From contig NZ_PJMS01000001.1 of the NCBI RefSeq assembly GCF_002846555.1, positions 3,224,001 to 3,288,000 on the forward strand: 64,000 nt of DNA. The letters run 5' to 3'. Position numbers and translations under genes: made by a program. How positions within the stretch are numbered: position 1 is the first letter of the stretch; each line of letters starts with the position of its first letter. This document shows positions 31,668 to 40,728 of the stretch, in pieces. This DNA comes from Aquimarina sp. MAR_2010_214 (GTDB taxonomy: Bacteria > Bacteroidota > Bacteroidia > Flavobacteriales > Flavobacteriaceae). The notes beneath the pieces were generated by a model that worked only from the letters and a program-made list of their open reading frames with translations, was not told where the DNA came from and searched no databases.

Positions 31668-31822
31668 TTATTAATGGGATGTATTTTCTGAAATGAGTAA
31701 AAAGGAAAAGCCTTCACATCTCTTCCCAAATGTTCAAATTCTACATCAGTATGTGGAAATAATTCTAGCACTTCACGATATTTTTTAGGAATAGTGATTT
31801 GCCCTTTAGATGTTATCATCAT
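31664..31822 (-). CDS. Small AbrB/MazE-like protein (possibly truncated)
   Basis: A 52-aa minus-strand frame that reads MMITSKGQITIPKKYREVLEL and continues with PHTDVEFEHLGRDV. The TSKGQITIPKKYRE segment is a good match to the SpoVT/AbrB swapped-hairpin DNA-binding domain used by AbrB regulators and MazE/VapB antitoxins. The tail (KAFPFYSFQKIHPINN) is not typical, and the gene's stop codon overlaps the AraC gene's 3' end on the other strand. No toxin gene follows. It may be a solitary regulator or a decayed antitoxin. Confidence 0.5.
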   Translation of the reverse strand: MMITSKGQITIPKKYREVLELFPHTDVEFEHLGRDVKAFPFYSFQKIHPINN

Positions 31823-32181
31823 AGTTGAAACCTCACAAAAAAGTAATACTGTTATAAGTATTGCACAAATCGTTCTTACTGTGTTACATATGACACGACT
31901 CGTTAGCGTTTAGTAGGTACAAAATATCTCCGTCTTTATTTTTTAATGTTTGAATTACAGTTCTCTTTGCCATATACATAACTTTTATAATTAAACTAGT
32001 ATTGAATTATTAAAAGCATTTGGGGTGCAAAAGAGGTAAAACACTCTATTTATGAATAAGTTACATGATATAGGTTATGGGAATAACAGAATTATACCTG
32101 TGTTTGATGTAGGTATGTAAAGTAAACCCATAGAGGCTTATTTTACATACCTTTTAGATTTTTTAAACTAGTTATGCATAC
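31823..32181. other. Intergenic region with a long hairpin and possible gene remnants
   Basis: On the minus strand a 31-codon frame (31884-31979) begins MYMAKRTVIQTLKNKDGDILY and stops early; it looks like the start of a broken gene, but I cannot name it. At 32111-32152 there is a long imperfect inverted repeat built on AGGTATGTAAA / TTTACATACCT with a T-rich plus-strand tail. It could end transcripts from either side. Confidence 0.45.
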
Positions 32182-34257
32182 TTAAGAAAGACAAACAGTT
32201 TTTCTTAATTTACTACTCTTACCAGTCCATGCACTATTCCAAATAGTTTTCTCAGTCGCCTGGAGAGTGATAGAACCGCAGTTTTTGTCATCAGATGCTG
32301 AAATCTTGAACTCACCATAGCCTGAAACAGTTCCACTTTGTCCTAAATCACCACCTGTTTTTTTGTAATCACCTAAATCTGTAGTTATAGCATAGGCATG
32401 AAGATGAGTCTCATTTATGGTAAACTTCCCAGTAACAGTGCCGCCCTTTGGGTAATGAGAACAATTTCCATTATCATCTATGTCTAGCATTAATTGAGGC
32501 ACCGTATTATCCATCTGGATATTATGACTATCCTTACTCTCATCAGAATGTTCGATCGTTATCGTTAGTAAATCGTTGGTGCCAGGAGTAAACCTTGCGA
32601 GTATGTTACTTGTATTATCTTCAAGTTTTCTATATGTGTATTCGTTATTGATTGGAATCTCTTTATTATGGGTTACTTTTCCTGTATCCTTATCATAACC
32701 TAATAGAGCCAGCTCACTATTCAGGTAATAGCTTTCCTTTGTCGTATCGTTTGTAATTTTCACTTTATATTTTTTACCTTCTAAAGGTGCTGATATTCCC
32801 TGAATCACAATAATCCCTCCAAATGGACTTTTATCAAAAGTAGATTTCTGATTAAACTCAATTTTTGCTCCAGGTACTGTTAATCCTGTAATTGAGTTTA
32901 TTTTATCCGTAGCGACACCACCAATAGTAATAAGTTTAGGATTCTTTTTGTCCCAATCGATACTTGGTTTCAACTGAATATAAGATTCTACTACATTTCC
33001 CCATCCACTACAATCCATTTCTTCTGGTGGCTGATTCCAGGAAAGAACGGCTCGTACTTTTAATACTTGCGGATCATTACATGGTTCTTTCAAATTAGAA
33101 AAATCATAAGGAAGGATTACAGAATACGACAGTCCGTGATCTGGAATCTCCTTTATATCCTGAACATTTACAAAAGTAGTTCCAGCGTGTATCCAAGTAC
33201 AGCTTTCTTCTTTTTGAATCCAAAAAGAAACATACTCCTTACTTCCATCAGTACAAGAATCTCCATTGTAGCCTAAAGGGCGCTTAATCTTAAAGGTCCC
33301 TACAAGGGCTTCTCTGTTGTAATCTGCACCTACACAATGAAGCTCTTCATAGTCTGTATTACATGTAAGTTCCTGAAGCATGGAAAAACTATCTGCAAAA
33401 GGAATTTTATTCAGTTCAAAGAGTGAATTGATATTCTTGATGACACTCAGGTTGTTACTGATTTCTGCCTCCTTTAGTAGTTTGTATCCGAATCGATGCG
33501 ACTCGACTTTTTCATGTTGGTAAGCCCCTGCTAACTCGGTAAAGTCTATTTTGGAGTTCTTGAGCTGTTCTTTTGCTTTTTTAAGAATCTCAGTACTTTG
33601 CGGATAGTTAATAGCGATGTTGTTAAAAGAAACATCAGGGTTTAGCACGGCAATTTCTAGTAAATTGACCAGGTTTGGTATCTCCGGCAATTGCAATTTG
33701 ATAGGTTTGATTTGGATGTTTTCCTCTTTTACATCACTCCATAGATACGTACCTAAAGTTAAGTCGGGATCGTTTTCTGCCGGAATAGAATTCCACGACA
33801 ATACCGCTTTAACCTTAGGTAAAATAGGCTTTGTGCAAAGAGGGATCTTAGGATTGATTGCTAATCTAACTACGTAGTCAATGGGTTTTTGATTTTTTTC
33901 ATCGCAATCTTTTTTATTCGGGATATCGTGAACGTTTACTGCTACATACCCCACGTCATTCCATCCATTTCCATCTTGATAGTCTACATAAAACCGAACA
34001 TATTCTGTAGATCCTTTCGTACATAGGTTTCCAAAATAACCTGTTGATTTTTTTATTCTGACTGTGGCTGTTAATTCTTTAAATTCCGGATTGTACCCCA
34101 CACAGGCTAAAGATTCGAAATTGGTATTAATTTTTGTTTTAAAAAAACTAGGAGGTGTTTTTAAATTTAGTTTCCCAAGATTTTTCCCATCTACCGCTAA
34201 AAACTTATTAAATTCAGTTCTTGCAATTATAAGTTGTTTTTCATTTAGTGTTTCCAT
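32182..34257 (-). CDS. Hypothetical protein with duplicated ~150-residue domain
   Basis: A 691-aa protein without a signal peptide. Two homologous modules can be aligned: residues ~45-190 (FESLACVGYNPEFKELTATVRIKKSTGYFGNLCTKGSTEYVRFYVD) and ~290-440 (YEELHCVGADYNREALVGTFKIKRPLGYNGDSCTDGSKEYVSFWI). Each continues with VNVxDI and then K-V-x-A-V-L-S-W-N. The conserved Cys in each GxxCTxGS motif may form a disulphide. The last ~240 residues are beta-rich, Ig-like in character. I do not know a function. It is divergent from the lipoprotein at 34500. Confidence 0.75.
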   Translation of the reverse strand: METLNEKQLIIARTEFNKFLAVDGKNLGKLNLKTPPSFFKTKINTNFESLACVGYNPEFKELTATVRIKKSTGYFGNLCTKGSTEYVRFYVDYQDGNGWNDVGYVAVNVHDIPNKKDCDEKNQKPIDYVVRLAINPKIPLCTKPILPKVKAVLSWNSIPAENDPDLTLGTYLWSDVKEENIQIKPIKLQLPEIPNLVNLLEIAVLNPDVSFNNIAINYPQSTEILKKAKEQLKNSKIDFTELAGAYQHEKVESHRFGYKLLKEAEISNNLSVIKNINSLFELNKIPFADSFSMLQELTCNTDYEELHCVGADYNREALVGTFKIKRPLGYNGDSCTDGSKEYVSFWIQKEESCTWIHAGTTFVNVQDIKEIPDHGLSYSVILPYDFSNLKEPCNDPQVLKVRAVLSWNQPPEEMDCSGWGNVVESYIQLKPSIDWDKKNPKLITIGGVATDKINSITGLTVPGAKIEFNQKSTFDKSPFGGIIVIQGISAPLEGKKYKVKITNDTTKESYYLNSELALLGYDKDTGKVTHNKEIPINNEYTYRKLEDNTSNILARFTPGTNDLLTITIEHSDESKDSHNIQMDNTVPQLMLDIDDNGNCSHYPKGGTVTGKFTINETHLHAYAITTDLGDYKKTGGDLGQSGTVSGYGEFKISASDDKNCGSITLQATEKTIWNSAWTGKSSKLRKTVCLS

Positions 34258-34399
34258 GATTTGTTGATCATTTAATATACCTACTCTATTTACAGTTTTC
34301 GGTTTCCCTGTATTTATATACTGTAAAATTGGTAAACAACTGATTATCAGTGGTTGATAAAATCACGTAAAAAAAAGGAATACTTGACGGTTTTTAATC

Positions 34400-34413
34400 G
34401 GGTGAAATCACCC
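34400..34413. promoter_or_regulatory. Palindrome GGGTGA-AA-TCACCC
   Basis: A perfect 14-bp palindrome lies in the divergent region between the two-module protein and the lipoprotein gene, 87 bp before the lipoprotein start. Two close relatives lie upstream of the subtilase gene (37473-37486 and 37496-37509). It is a candidate operator for the response regulator encoded between them. Confidence 0.5.
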
Positions 34414-34499
34414 TATTAAACTGGGTGTCAGATTTTTGAATAGATAAGATTTAGATGTTTTCTTTGCAGTAAAGGAAATTAACTTTAAATTGTATTATT

Positions 34500-35210
34500 A
34501 TGAAAAACAAGTATTTAGTATTTATTGCTTTAACGATGATAGCGTGTGAATCTATGAATATTGATGTCCCGGATAACCCTCCAGAAACTACTTCTACCGA
34601 TAGCACAAAAATTTGTTTTAATGACTATGATATTAAACCATCTACATTGGAGATTGAATTAATTAACGAAATGACCAAAGGTTATATGAATCATCAGTTA
34701 AAGAGAATTAATAATTCAGGTAGAAATGACAATGATTGCTCATACCCATCAATGAATGATTCTCAGACAATTTGGTTTGATTTCAAATCCCTAAAAGCTT
34801 TTTTATACTATATCGAGCAAAAAGCAAAAGAATCAAATTCTTTAATTGAAACAGACAATTTAGGGATACGCATCTATTATGCCAGTTATCCTGATAAAGG
34901 TTCATGGTCAGATTTTAAAGATCTGAGTGATTCGAGGATTGGAATGGAATCGGTCAATTATGAAAAGAAGCATACATTGATTTTTGTTCCTACCATAAAA
35001 GATAACGGTATTGACTATGATTTTAATCCCCTAGATTCTTCAAATAGCAAATTAGAAGATCTTGATAATGCAGGGATATCAGTTATGGGATTCACAGCTG
35101 GCGGGAGAACAAGTTCTCGAAATCATGGTAGTCTTTGGCCACCAGATAATTACATAGTTTCGGATAATATATCAAGGAAAAGTAATGGAATAAGATTCCC
35201 TTCAGAATGA
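34500..35210 (+). CDS. Hypothetical lipoprotein
   Basis: A 236-aa protein with a short lipoprotein signal (MKNKYLVFIALTMIAC, lipobox MIAC). After a Pro/Thr/Ser-rich linker (residues 20-37) comes a globular domain with SQTIWFDFKSLKAFLYYIEQKAKE and then GIRIYYASYPDKGSW and KHTLIFVPT. This resembles a family of Bacteroidota hypothetical lipoproteins. No function is known to me. It sits just before the membrane protein/kinase/regulator cluster and may be co-transcribed (26 bp gap). Confidence 0.75.
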   Translation: MKNKYLVFIALTMIACESMNIDVPDNPPETTSTDSTKICFNDYDIKPSTLEIELINEMTKGYMNHQLKRINNSGRNDNDCSYPSMNDSQTIWFDFKSLKAFLYYIEQKAKESNSLIETDNLGIRIYYASYPDKGSWSDFKDLSDSRIGMESVNYEKKHTLIFVPTIKDNGIDYDFNPLDSSNSKLEDLDNAGISVMGFTAGGRTSSRNHGSLWPPDNYIVSDNISRKSNGIRFPSE

Positions 35211-35236
35211 GAATAGTTTGATAAAATAAAAACTTC

Positions 35237-35881
35237 ATGAACGAACATCCTATATTAGACGGACTTAGATTGGGGCTGGAAGTTATTTCAGCCTTAGTTG
35301 GTCTTATCTACTTATTTAAGCTAAGAAAAAGTTACTGGAAATGGTTTTCTATTTATTTGATATTCATCGTTCTTCAGGAAATAATTTGGTTAGGAAAAAG
35401 ATCTTTTCTGGGGCTTATAGATCGAGACTATTTTGCCTATGTTGGAATTCCCATACAATTCCTGTTTTTTTATTGGTTATATGCCTATAAATCTCTTAAA
35501 CTAAAAAAAATATTCTGGATATTCAGCTTTGTTTATTTGGTAAATCTTCCTTTAAAACTTTTTATTGAGGAAAATGATCAGGTCTATTCCATTAATGTAG
35601 GTGTTGGAACTATTTTATTATCTATTCTTGTCATTCTCGAATTTTTTAAACAAATCAAAAATGAAAATATACTTCAATTCTGGCAAAACAAAATGTTTTA
35701 TATCAATGTGGGAGTTATCCTATATTATATTGGGACCCTACCATTTCAAGTGTTTTTTGATTATTTAAAAGATAATAACAAAACAATTCTTGATTATTAT
35801 TATGTGTATTTTTTGATAGCTAATTGCTTTATGTACTTATTATTTTCAATATCCTTTTTATGCGGGAATCAGAAATCATAA
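35237..35881 (+). CDS. Integral membrane protein, hypothetical
   Basis: A 214-aa protein with about six hydrophobic segments (roughly residues 12-28, 37-55, 65-85, 92-112, 122-140 and 150-170, plus a final helix near 185-210). It has no motif I recognise. Its 3' end overlaps the 5' end of the histidine kinase gene, which implies translational coupling. It could be the sensing partner of the two-component system, which itself has only one TM helix; that is inference. Confidence 0.7.
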   Translation: MNEHPILDGLRLGLEVISALVGLIYLFKLRKSYWKWFSIYLIFIVLQEIIWLGKRSFLGLIDRDYFAYVGIPIQFLFFYWLYAYKSLKLKKIFWIFSFVYLVNLPLKLFIEENDQVYSINVGVGTILLSILVILEFFKQIKNENILQFWQNKMFYINVGVILYYIGTLPFQVFFDYLKDNNKTILDYYYVYFLIANCFMYLLFSISFLCGNQKS

Positions 35882-36636
35882 TCATAACCATATTATTTTA
35901 CATTATTCTCGGTGTATTTATCTTAGGTATTGTAGTGTTTATCCGGCAATACCTGAAAAGAAAAAAGACGTATTTATCCCAAATCAAACAAATGGATGAA
36001 GAACATAAACGGGAGTTATTAGAAACCCAGGTAGAAATCCAGTCACAGACCATGAAACATATTGGAAGAGAAATTCACGATAGCGTAGGGCAGAAGCTTA
36101 CATTGGCAAGTTTATATGCCCAACAATTGATATTCGAAGAACGAGTGCCTAAGGCTTTTACAGAAGTGAATGAAATTGGTGAGATCATTAATGAATCGCT
36201 TTCAGAATTAAGGCAGTTATCAAAATCCCTAACCAGTGACACTTTAGAAAACCATTCGCTTGTTGAACTTATAGAAAGAGAATGTGAACTGATCAATCAA
36301 TTAAAAGAATGTGAAGTTCATTTTGAGCATACGTTAAAAACAAAAGTAACCTCCTATCATATCAAGAGTATTTTGTTTCGGGTTACACAAGAGTTTTTGC
36401 AAAATAGCATCAAGCATTCCCGTTGTAAAAATATTTCAATAGCACTTTCTAAAGATGAAAAAAAAATACAATTACGGTTAGAAGACGATGGAAAAGGTTT
36501 TGATATTGATAAGTTGAAAGCCAAGGGAATTGGGCTTAAAAATATGGAAAAGAGAACCCAAATGTTAGGAGGAGAATTCTTTTTAGAAAGTCAAATTAAT
36601 AAAGGCACCAAACTAACTGTAAAAATTCCATTATAG
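35860..36636 (+). CDS. Sensor histidine kinase, HisKA_3/NarX-like
   Basis: A histidine kinase of 258 aa from ATG 35860. An in-frame ATG at 35824 exists but adds only a hydrophobic 12-residue extension inside the previous gene. One TM helix lies near residues 4-26. The HisKA_3-type phosphoacceptor box follows (KHIGREIHDSVGQKLTLASLYAQQL, His at about residue 73) and then a HATPase_c domain with the N box (VTQEFLQNSIKHS) and G boxes (LEDDGKGFDI, KGIGLKNMEKR). It lacks a large sensor domain. The cognate LuxR-type regulator follows directly with no gap. Confidence 0.9.
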   Translation: MRESEIIIITILFYIILGVFILGIVVFIRQYLKRKKTYLSQIKQMDEEHKRELLETQVEIQSQTMKHIGREIHDSVGQKLTLASLYAQQLIFEERVPKAFTEVNEIGEIINESLSELRQLSKSLTSDTLENHSLVELIERECELINQLKECEVHFEHTLKTKVTSYHIKSILFRVTQEFLQNSIKHSRCKNISIALSKDEKKIQLRLEDDGKGFDIDKLKAKGIGLKNMEKRTQMLGGEFFLESQINKGTKLTVKIPL

Positions 36637-37278
36637 ATGAAACATACCATAGCCATAGTAGATGATCACATTTTGATAGCAAATGCGTTAAGTGGCATCA
36701 TTTCTAATTTTGATGATTTTAAGGTGTTATTTGTTTGTGAAGGCGGTAAAGATCTTCAGGAAAAGTTAAAGGTGAAGTCAACACCAGAAATAGTGTTATT
36801 GGATGTTAATATGCCAGTTATGGATGGCTTTGAAACTGCAAAATGGTTGAAGGAGACATATCCAGATATTCTAATTTTAGCACTAAGTATGAAAGCAGAT
36901 GATTGCAGCCTTATAAGAATGATCAGAAATGGCGCAAAGGGATATATCTTGAAAAATATTTACCCAAAAGAACTATTAAATGCGTTAACGAAGATTTTAA
37001 AAAATGGTTATTATTTTCCGGATTGGGCTGCCAGAAAAGTGTATGCAAGTATAGGGGAAGATACAATAGATGCTAATCTTAAATCAGGATTATCTGAACG
37101 TGAGGCGGAATTCTTAAAATATACAGCCACAGAAATGACCTATAAAGAAATATCTGAAAAAATGTGTTGTAGCCCAAGAACAATAGATAATTACAGAGAT
37201 AGTCTATTTGATAAACTTAATATCAAAACTAGGGTTGGACTTGCAGTGTATGCTATTAAAAAAGGATATTCTGAATAA
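36637..37278 (+). CDS. Response regulator, NarL/FixJ family
   Basis: A 213-aa two-domain regulator. The receiver domain (about residues 1-120) has the acidic pair VDDH near residue 9, the phosphoacceptor Asp56 in VLLDVNMPVMDG, and Lys in GYILKN. The C-terminal LuxR-type HTH reads LSEREAEFLKYTATEMTYKEISEKMCCSPRTIDNYRDSLFDKLNIKTR (about 150-198). It starts immediately after the kinase stop codon. It probably binds the GGGTGATTTCACCC-like sites at 34400 and 37473-37509; that link is inference. Confidence 0.92.
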   Translation: MKHTIAIVDDHILIANALSGIISNFDDFKVLFVCEGGKDLQEKLKVKSTPEIVLLDVNMPVMDGFETAKWLKETYPDILILALSMKADDCSLIRMIRNGAKGYILKNIYPKELLNALTKILKNGYYFPDWAARKVYASIGEDTIDANLKSGLSEREAEFLKYTATEMTYKEISEKMCCSPRTIDNYRDSLFDKLNIKTRVGLAVYAIKKGYSE

Positions 37279-37596
37279 GATTAGGTATTAATCGTTATAA
37301 TCAGTCTTTTGCTAAACGATCAAAGTATTATTTTTGAGTACATAGGAAAGTACTATGACTTTTAAATCTAAAAATTCAATTAGTTTTAGCATTAAAACTT
37401 TCCTCAATGTAATACATAAACGATGAAGTCAAAGTAATTGTTTAATTGGACTCTATTACATTTTAACAAAGGGGGTGATTGAACCCAATTTGAAAGGGGG
37501 ATTTCACTTAGTATATTGATTGTCAATTGTTTAAATTAGATACTGAAAACAACCACTTAATTATCGGAACATTTTTAAACTCTAAATTTTAAACAA
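37279..37596. promoter_or_regulatory. Regulatory region upstream of the subtilase gene
   Basis: No gene is visible in this 318-bp region. Two related motifs, GGGTGATTGAACCC (37473-37486) and GGGGGATTTCACTT (37496-37509), sit 23 bp apart, about two turns of DNA. Both are variants of the perfect palindrome at 34400. A TTGATTGTC stretch follows, but no clear -7 element is identified. Confidence 0.5.
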
Positions 37597-40347
37597 ATGG
37601 AAAAGTATTTTTACCGTCGAGGGAAAAAAATCCCTATCACAGAACTTGATAACTTATTCGCTATTCAGATTGAAGAAGGTTTATCAAAAGATATATCAGT
37701 TGAACTACCTAGTAATTTATTTTCTTTATCATCTTCTCGAATGAAAGATGATATTAGAGAAATTTCTGAAGATGAATTTAATGCTTTTAACGCAGCTGGA
37801 TGGAGTTTTGTTCAAACTACTCAAGAAGATTCTACTAGAGCAGGAATTGCTTCTAAACCACAAATTAATTCTTATCAAAAAGTTGAGAGAGTATATCAGC
37901 AAGAAGATAACCATTTGTTGGTTAGTAGTAGAAATTTGATTGTACAATTAAAGTCTGAACTTTCAACCAAAAAAATCCAAAGAGAATTAGGCAAACGTAA
38001 TATTGAAATTGTTCGAAAATTGGAATTTGCTCCAAACCAATACCAGGTTGAGGTAACACCGGATGCCGATCCAATAACAATTGCAAATGAACTTCAGGAA
38101 AGTGGATTAGCTGTAGCTGCTGAGCCAGAGTTTTATGAATACCTTGGGCAGCGCTTAAGACCAAGAGACCCTATTTATAATCAACAATGGCATTTGAATA
38201 ACACTGGAGGAAGTGGTGGAGTCGCTGGAGCTGACATTAGTGCGGAAGAAGCTTGGGATTTTACTTTAGGTAGCGGAATCCGTATTGCTGTTATTGATAA
38301 TGGATTTGATGTAACTCATAGAGATTTGGCTCCTGCAATCGTAAATCAGTCTGGTTTTTTTGATAATCGGAGCGTTTTTCGTCAAACGTTGAGAAATTTT
38401 CCCGATAGTGATCACGGTACATTCTGTGCAGGCATGGCAGGTGCTAGGCACAATAATCGTAGGGATGGATGCGGATCTGCTCCACAATGCGAATTAATGT
38501 TGTTAGCATCTCTAGGTGATCAGGTAGGAACTCAGGCTACACTAGCTAGAGCCATTGCTTATGCGGCAGACCCTAGAATGGAAATAAATACGGAAGATGT
38601 TAGTACAGCAGCAGATGTTATTGTTTCAAGTCTAGGTCCTAATGGAGCCAATTGGTCTTTAACAACTGTACTGGATAATGCTATCATATTTGCCAATCAA
38701 AGAGGGCGGCGCGGTTTGGGAACTCCAATTTTTTGGGCTAGCAGTAATGGAAGAAATGTTGATATAGCCAGTGATGAGGTAGTATCTCATCCAAATGTAA
38801 TTGCAGTAGGTCGTTCTAGACGAAATGATAGAGAAGATAATTCTGCGAGGGGAGAAGAACTTGATTTTTTAGCTCCAGGAGTAAGTGTGATTAGTACTGC
38901 CTCTGGTGGTGGAATTCGCACCGCAACTGGTACAAGCTATGCGGCTCCTCTTGCCGCTGGCGTTGGTGCATTAGTATTGAGTATTAATTCCAAACTTACA
39001 GCATTAGAAGTGCGTCAAATTATGCGAGGAACTTGTGATAAAGTAGGTGGAGTTACTTATAATGGAGCTGGTCACAATAATGATTATGGTTATGGTCGAG
39101 TAAATGCCTTTTCTGCTGTGATTCGTGCTTTGCAAACTATAAATACAGATGGTCTTTTAGATAGTGATACTGATGGAGATAATCGAGCTGAAATACCGGT
39201 GGTTAGTCCTTGGGGGATTGGAATTCTGGATTATCGATCGAATTTATTGACCTCACAGGCTATGGCTCGTAATGGTAGTCGTTTTAATGGTTGGTTGCTC
39301 AATACCCGAGATAACGAATTTCCTGCCATTGGAGATTTCGATGGTGATGGTAGAGCTGAATTCTTGATAACTAGCCCTTGGGGTATAGGAGTATTGGAAC
39401 GTAATCGAACTATCTTCAGAGGTGTTATGTTAGCATCTAACGGAACACGCTTTGGCGGTTGGCTATTAAACACTAGGGACAATGTATTTGGACCTGTAGG
39501 AGATTTCGATGGTGATGGGAGGCATGAAATTTTAATACGTAGTCCTTGGGGAATTGGTTTGCTTGAATTGACAAATTCAACAACTTCTCCAACCTTTAGA
39601 CCAATTATGATGAAACCTAATGGCACTCGTTTTGGTGGCTGGCTTCTTAACACAGCAGACAACGTATTTGGTCCAATAGGTGATTTTGATGGGGACGGTC
39701 GTGACGAAATATTGATCACTAGTCCCTGGGGAATAGGAATCCTTAAGCTTAATGGAGATACATTGGATACTGTAATGTTAGCACCCAATGGTACACGCTT
39801 TGGTGGTTGGCTACTCGATACATCTAGAAATTGGTTTGGACCTGTTGGAGATTTTGATGGAGATGGTAGGGATGAGGTTGTTATTAGTAGCCCTTGGGGA
39901 CTTGGCATTCTAAAGCTATCAGGAAATAATTTAGTTACATTAATGCTTTCTCGAAACAATACTCGTTTCGGAGAATGGAGGTTAAACAGTTTTAATAATC
40001 GAGTTTGGGGTGCAGCAGATTTTGATGGAGATGGTAGAGATGAAATTTTAATAACCAGTCCTTGGGGGATAGGAGTTTTAAAGTGGGATGGAAGTAGACT
40101 TACGAGCACTATGTTGGCACCAAATGGCACTCGTTTTGGTGGATGGTTATTGAATACTGCTGATAATCAATTTAAAGTCAGGCATAATATAACAGGAAGA
40201 AGAAGAGGAGAGGTTTTAGTGGAAAGTCCTTGGGGTATTGGGCTTATGAGATTGCAAGGTAACACCTTTCAAGTTCCATTTATGCGACCTAATGGCACAC
40301 GACTTGGCGGTTGGTTATTAAATACTAGGGATAATCAATTTCAATAA
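37597..40347 (+). CDS. S8 subtilisin-like protease with C-terminal FG-GAP-like repeats
   Basis: A 916-aa subtilase with the catalytic triad in order: Asp234 (RIAVIDNG), His273 (DSDHGTFCAGMA) and Ser447 (GTSYAAPLAAG). Residues ~105-185 look like an inhibitor-type prodomain (NLIVQLKSELSTKKIQRELG ... NQYQVEVTPDAD). From about residue 520 to the end there are seven or eight repeats of ~46 residues, each with a DFDGDGRxE calcium-binding turn followed by SPWGIGIL and FGGWLLNT, an FG-GAP/integrin-like beta-propeller. No classical signal peptide or T9SS sorting domain is visible, so its location is uncertain. Confidence 0.9.
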   Translation: MEKYFYRRGKKIPITELDNLFAIQIEEGLSKDISVELPSNLFSLSSSRMKDDIREISEDEFNAFNAAGWSFVQTTQEDSTRAGIASKPQINSYQKVERVYQQEDNHLLVSSRNLIVQLKSELSTKKIQRELGKRNIEIVRKLEFAPNQYQVEVTPDADPITIANELQESGLAVAAEPEFYEYLGQRLRPRDPIYNQQWHLNNTGGSGGVAGADISAEEAWDFTLGSGIRIAVIDNGFDVTHRDLAPAIVNQSGFFDNRSVFRQTLRNFPDSDHGTFCAGMAGARHNNRRDGCGSAPQCELMLLASLGDQVGTQATLARAIAYAADPRMEINTEDVSTAADVIVSSLGPNGANWSLTTVLDNAIIFANQRGRRGLGTPIFWASSNGRNVDIASDEVVSHPNVIAVGRSRRNDREDNSARGEELDFLAPGVSVISTASGGGIRTATGTSYAAPLAAGVGALVLSINSKLTALEVRQIMRGTCDKVGGVTYNGAGHNNDYGYGRVNAFSAVIRALQTINTDGLLDSDTDGDNRAEIPVVSPWGIGILDYRSNLLTSQAMARNGSRFNGWLLNTRDNEFPAIGDFDGDGRAEFLITSPWGIGVLERNRTIFRGVMLASNGTRFGGWLLNTRDNVFGPVGDFDGDGRHEILIRSPWGIGLLELTNSTTSPTFRPIMMKPNGTRFGGWLLNTADNVFGPIGDFDGDGRDEILITSPWGIGILKLNGDTLDTVMLAPNGTRFGGWLLDTSRNWFGPVGDFDGDGRDEVVISSPWGLGILKLSGNNLVTLMLSRNNTRFGEWRLNSFNNRVWGAADFDGDGRDEILITSPWGIGVLKWDGSRLTSTMLAPNGTRFGGWLLNTADNQFKVRHNITGRRRGEVLVESPWGIGLMRLQGNTFQVPFMRPNGTRLGGWLLNTRDNQFQ

Positions 40348-40728
40348 ATATTGAGCAGAAGGTGGTAGTTATAAATCTTAAATTACCACCTATAACACTT
40401 CAGTTTATATTAACTTGAAGTAGAATTCCTTTTTCGTAATTTACAACTACATAATGTAGATTAAGGAAAGTATAGAGTCTTGATTTATAATTAGTTGTAA
40501 GAAAAACCTTGTTGAATTAACAAAGGAAAACCCCTTGTGGTAATTTGTAAAAATCTTAATTGTAATGTGTTACAAATTAGATTCCTGATTAAAAGTCATG
40601 GATTACCCCTTTTATCCATTAACTACTGATACTGACTTAGAAATATATTTTTGGAACCTATGTCAACCTTTTGTGTTAACGAGACATTAATAGTCATGAA
40701 ACTCTAACAAGTAAAAAACCTAAAAATA
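40348..40728. other. Intergenic region, hairpin only
   Basis: No gene is seen in this 381-bp stretch. An inverted repeat AGGTGGTA / TACCACCT (40360-40367 with 40384-40391) just after the subtilase stop could fold into a weak terminator without a T run. The segment AACAAAGG near 40518, also found near 37467, could be part of shared regulation, but the similarity is short. Confidence 0.4.

Noticed and set aside
39231..40130. Long minus-strand frame of 299 codons
   Set aside because: It is the antisense of the FG-GAP repeat array; the repeat period of the subtilase gene keeps the opposite frame open. Its Pro/Ser-rich repeats only mirror that period.
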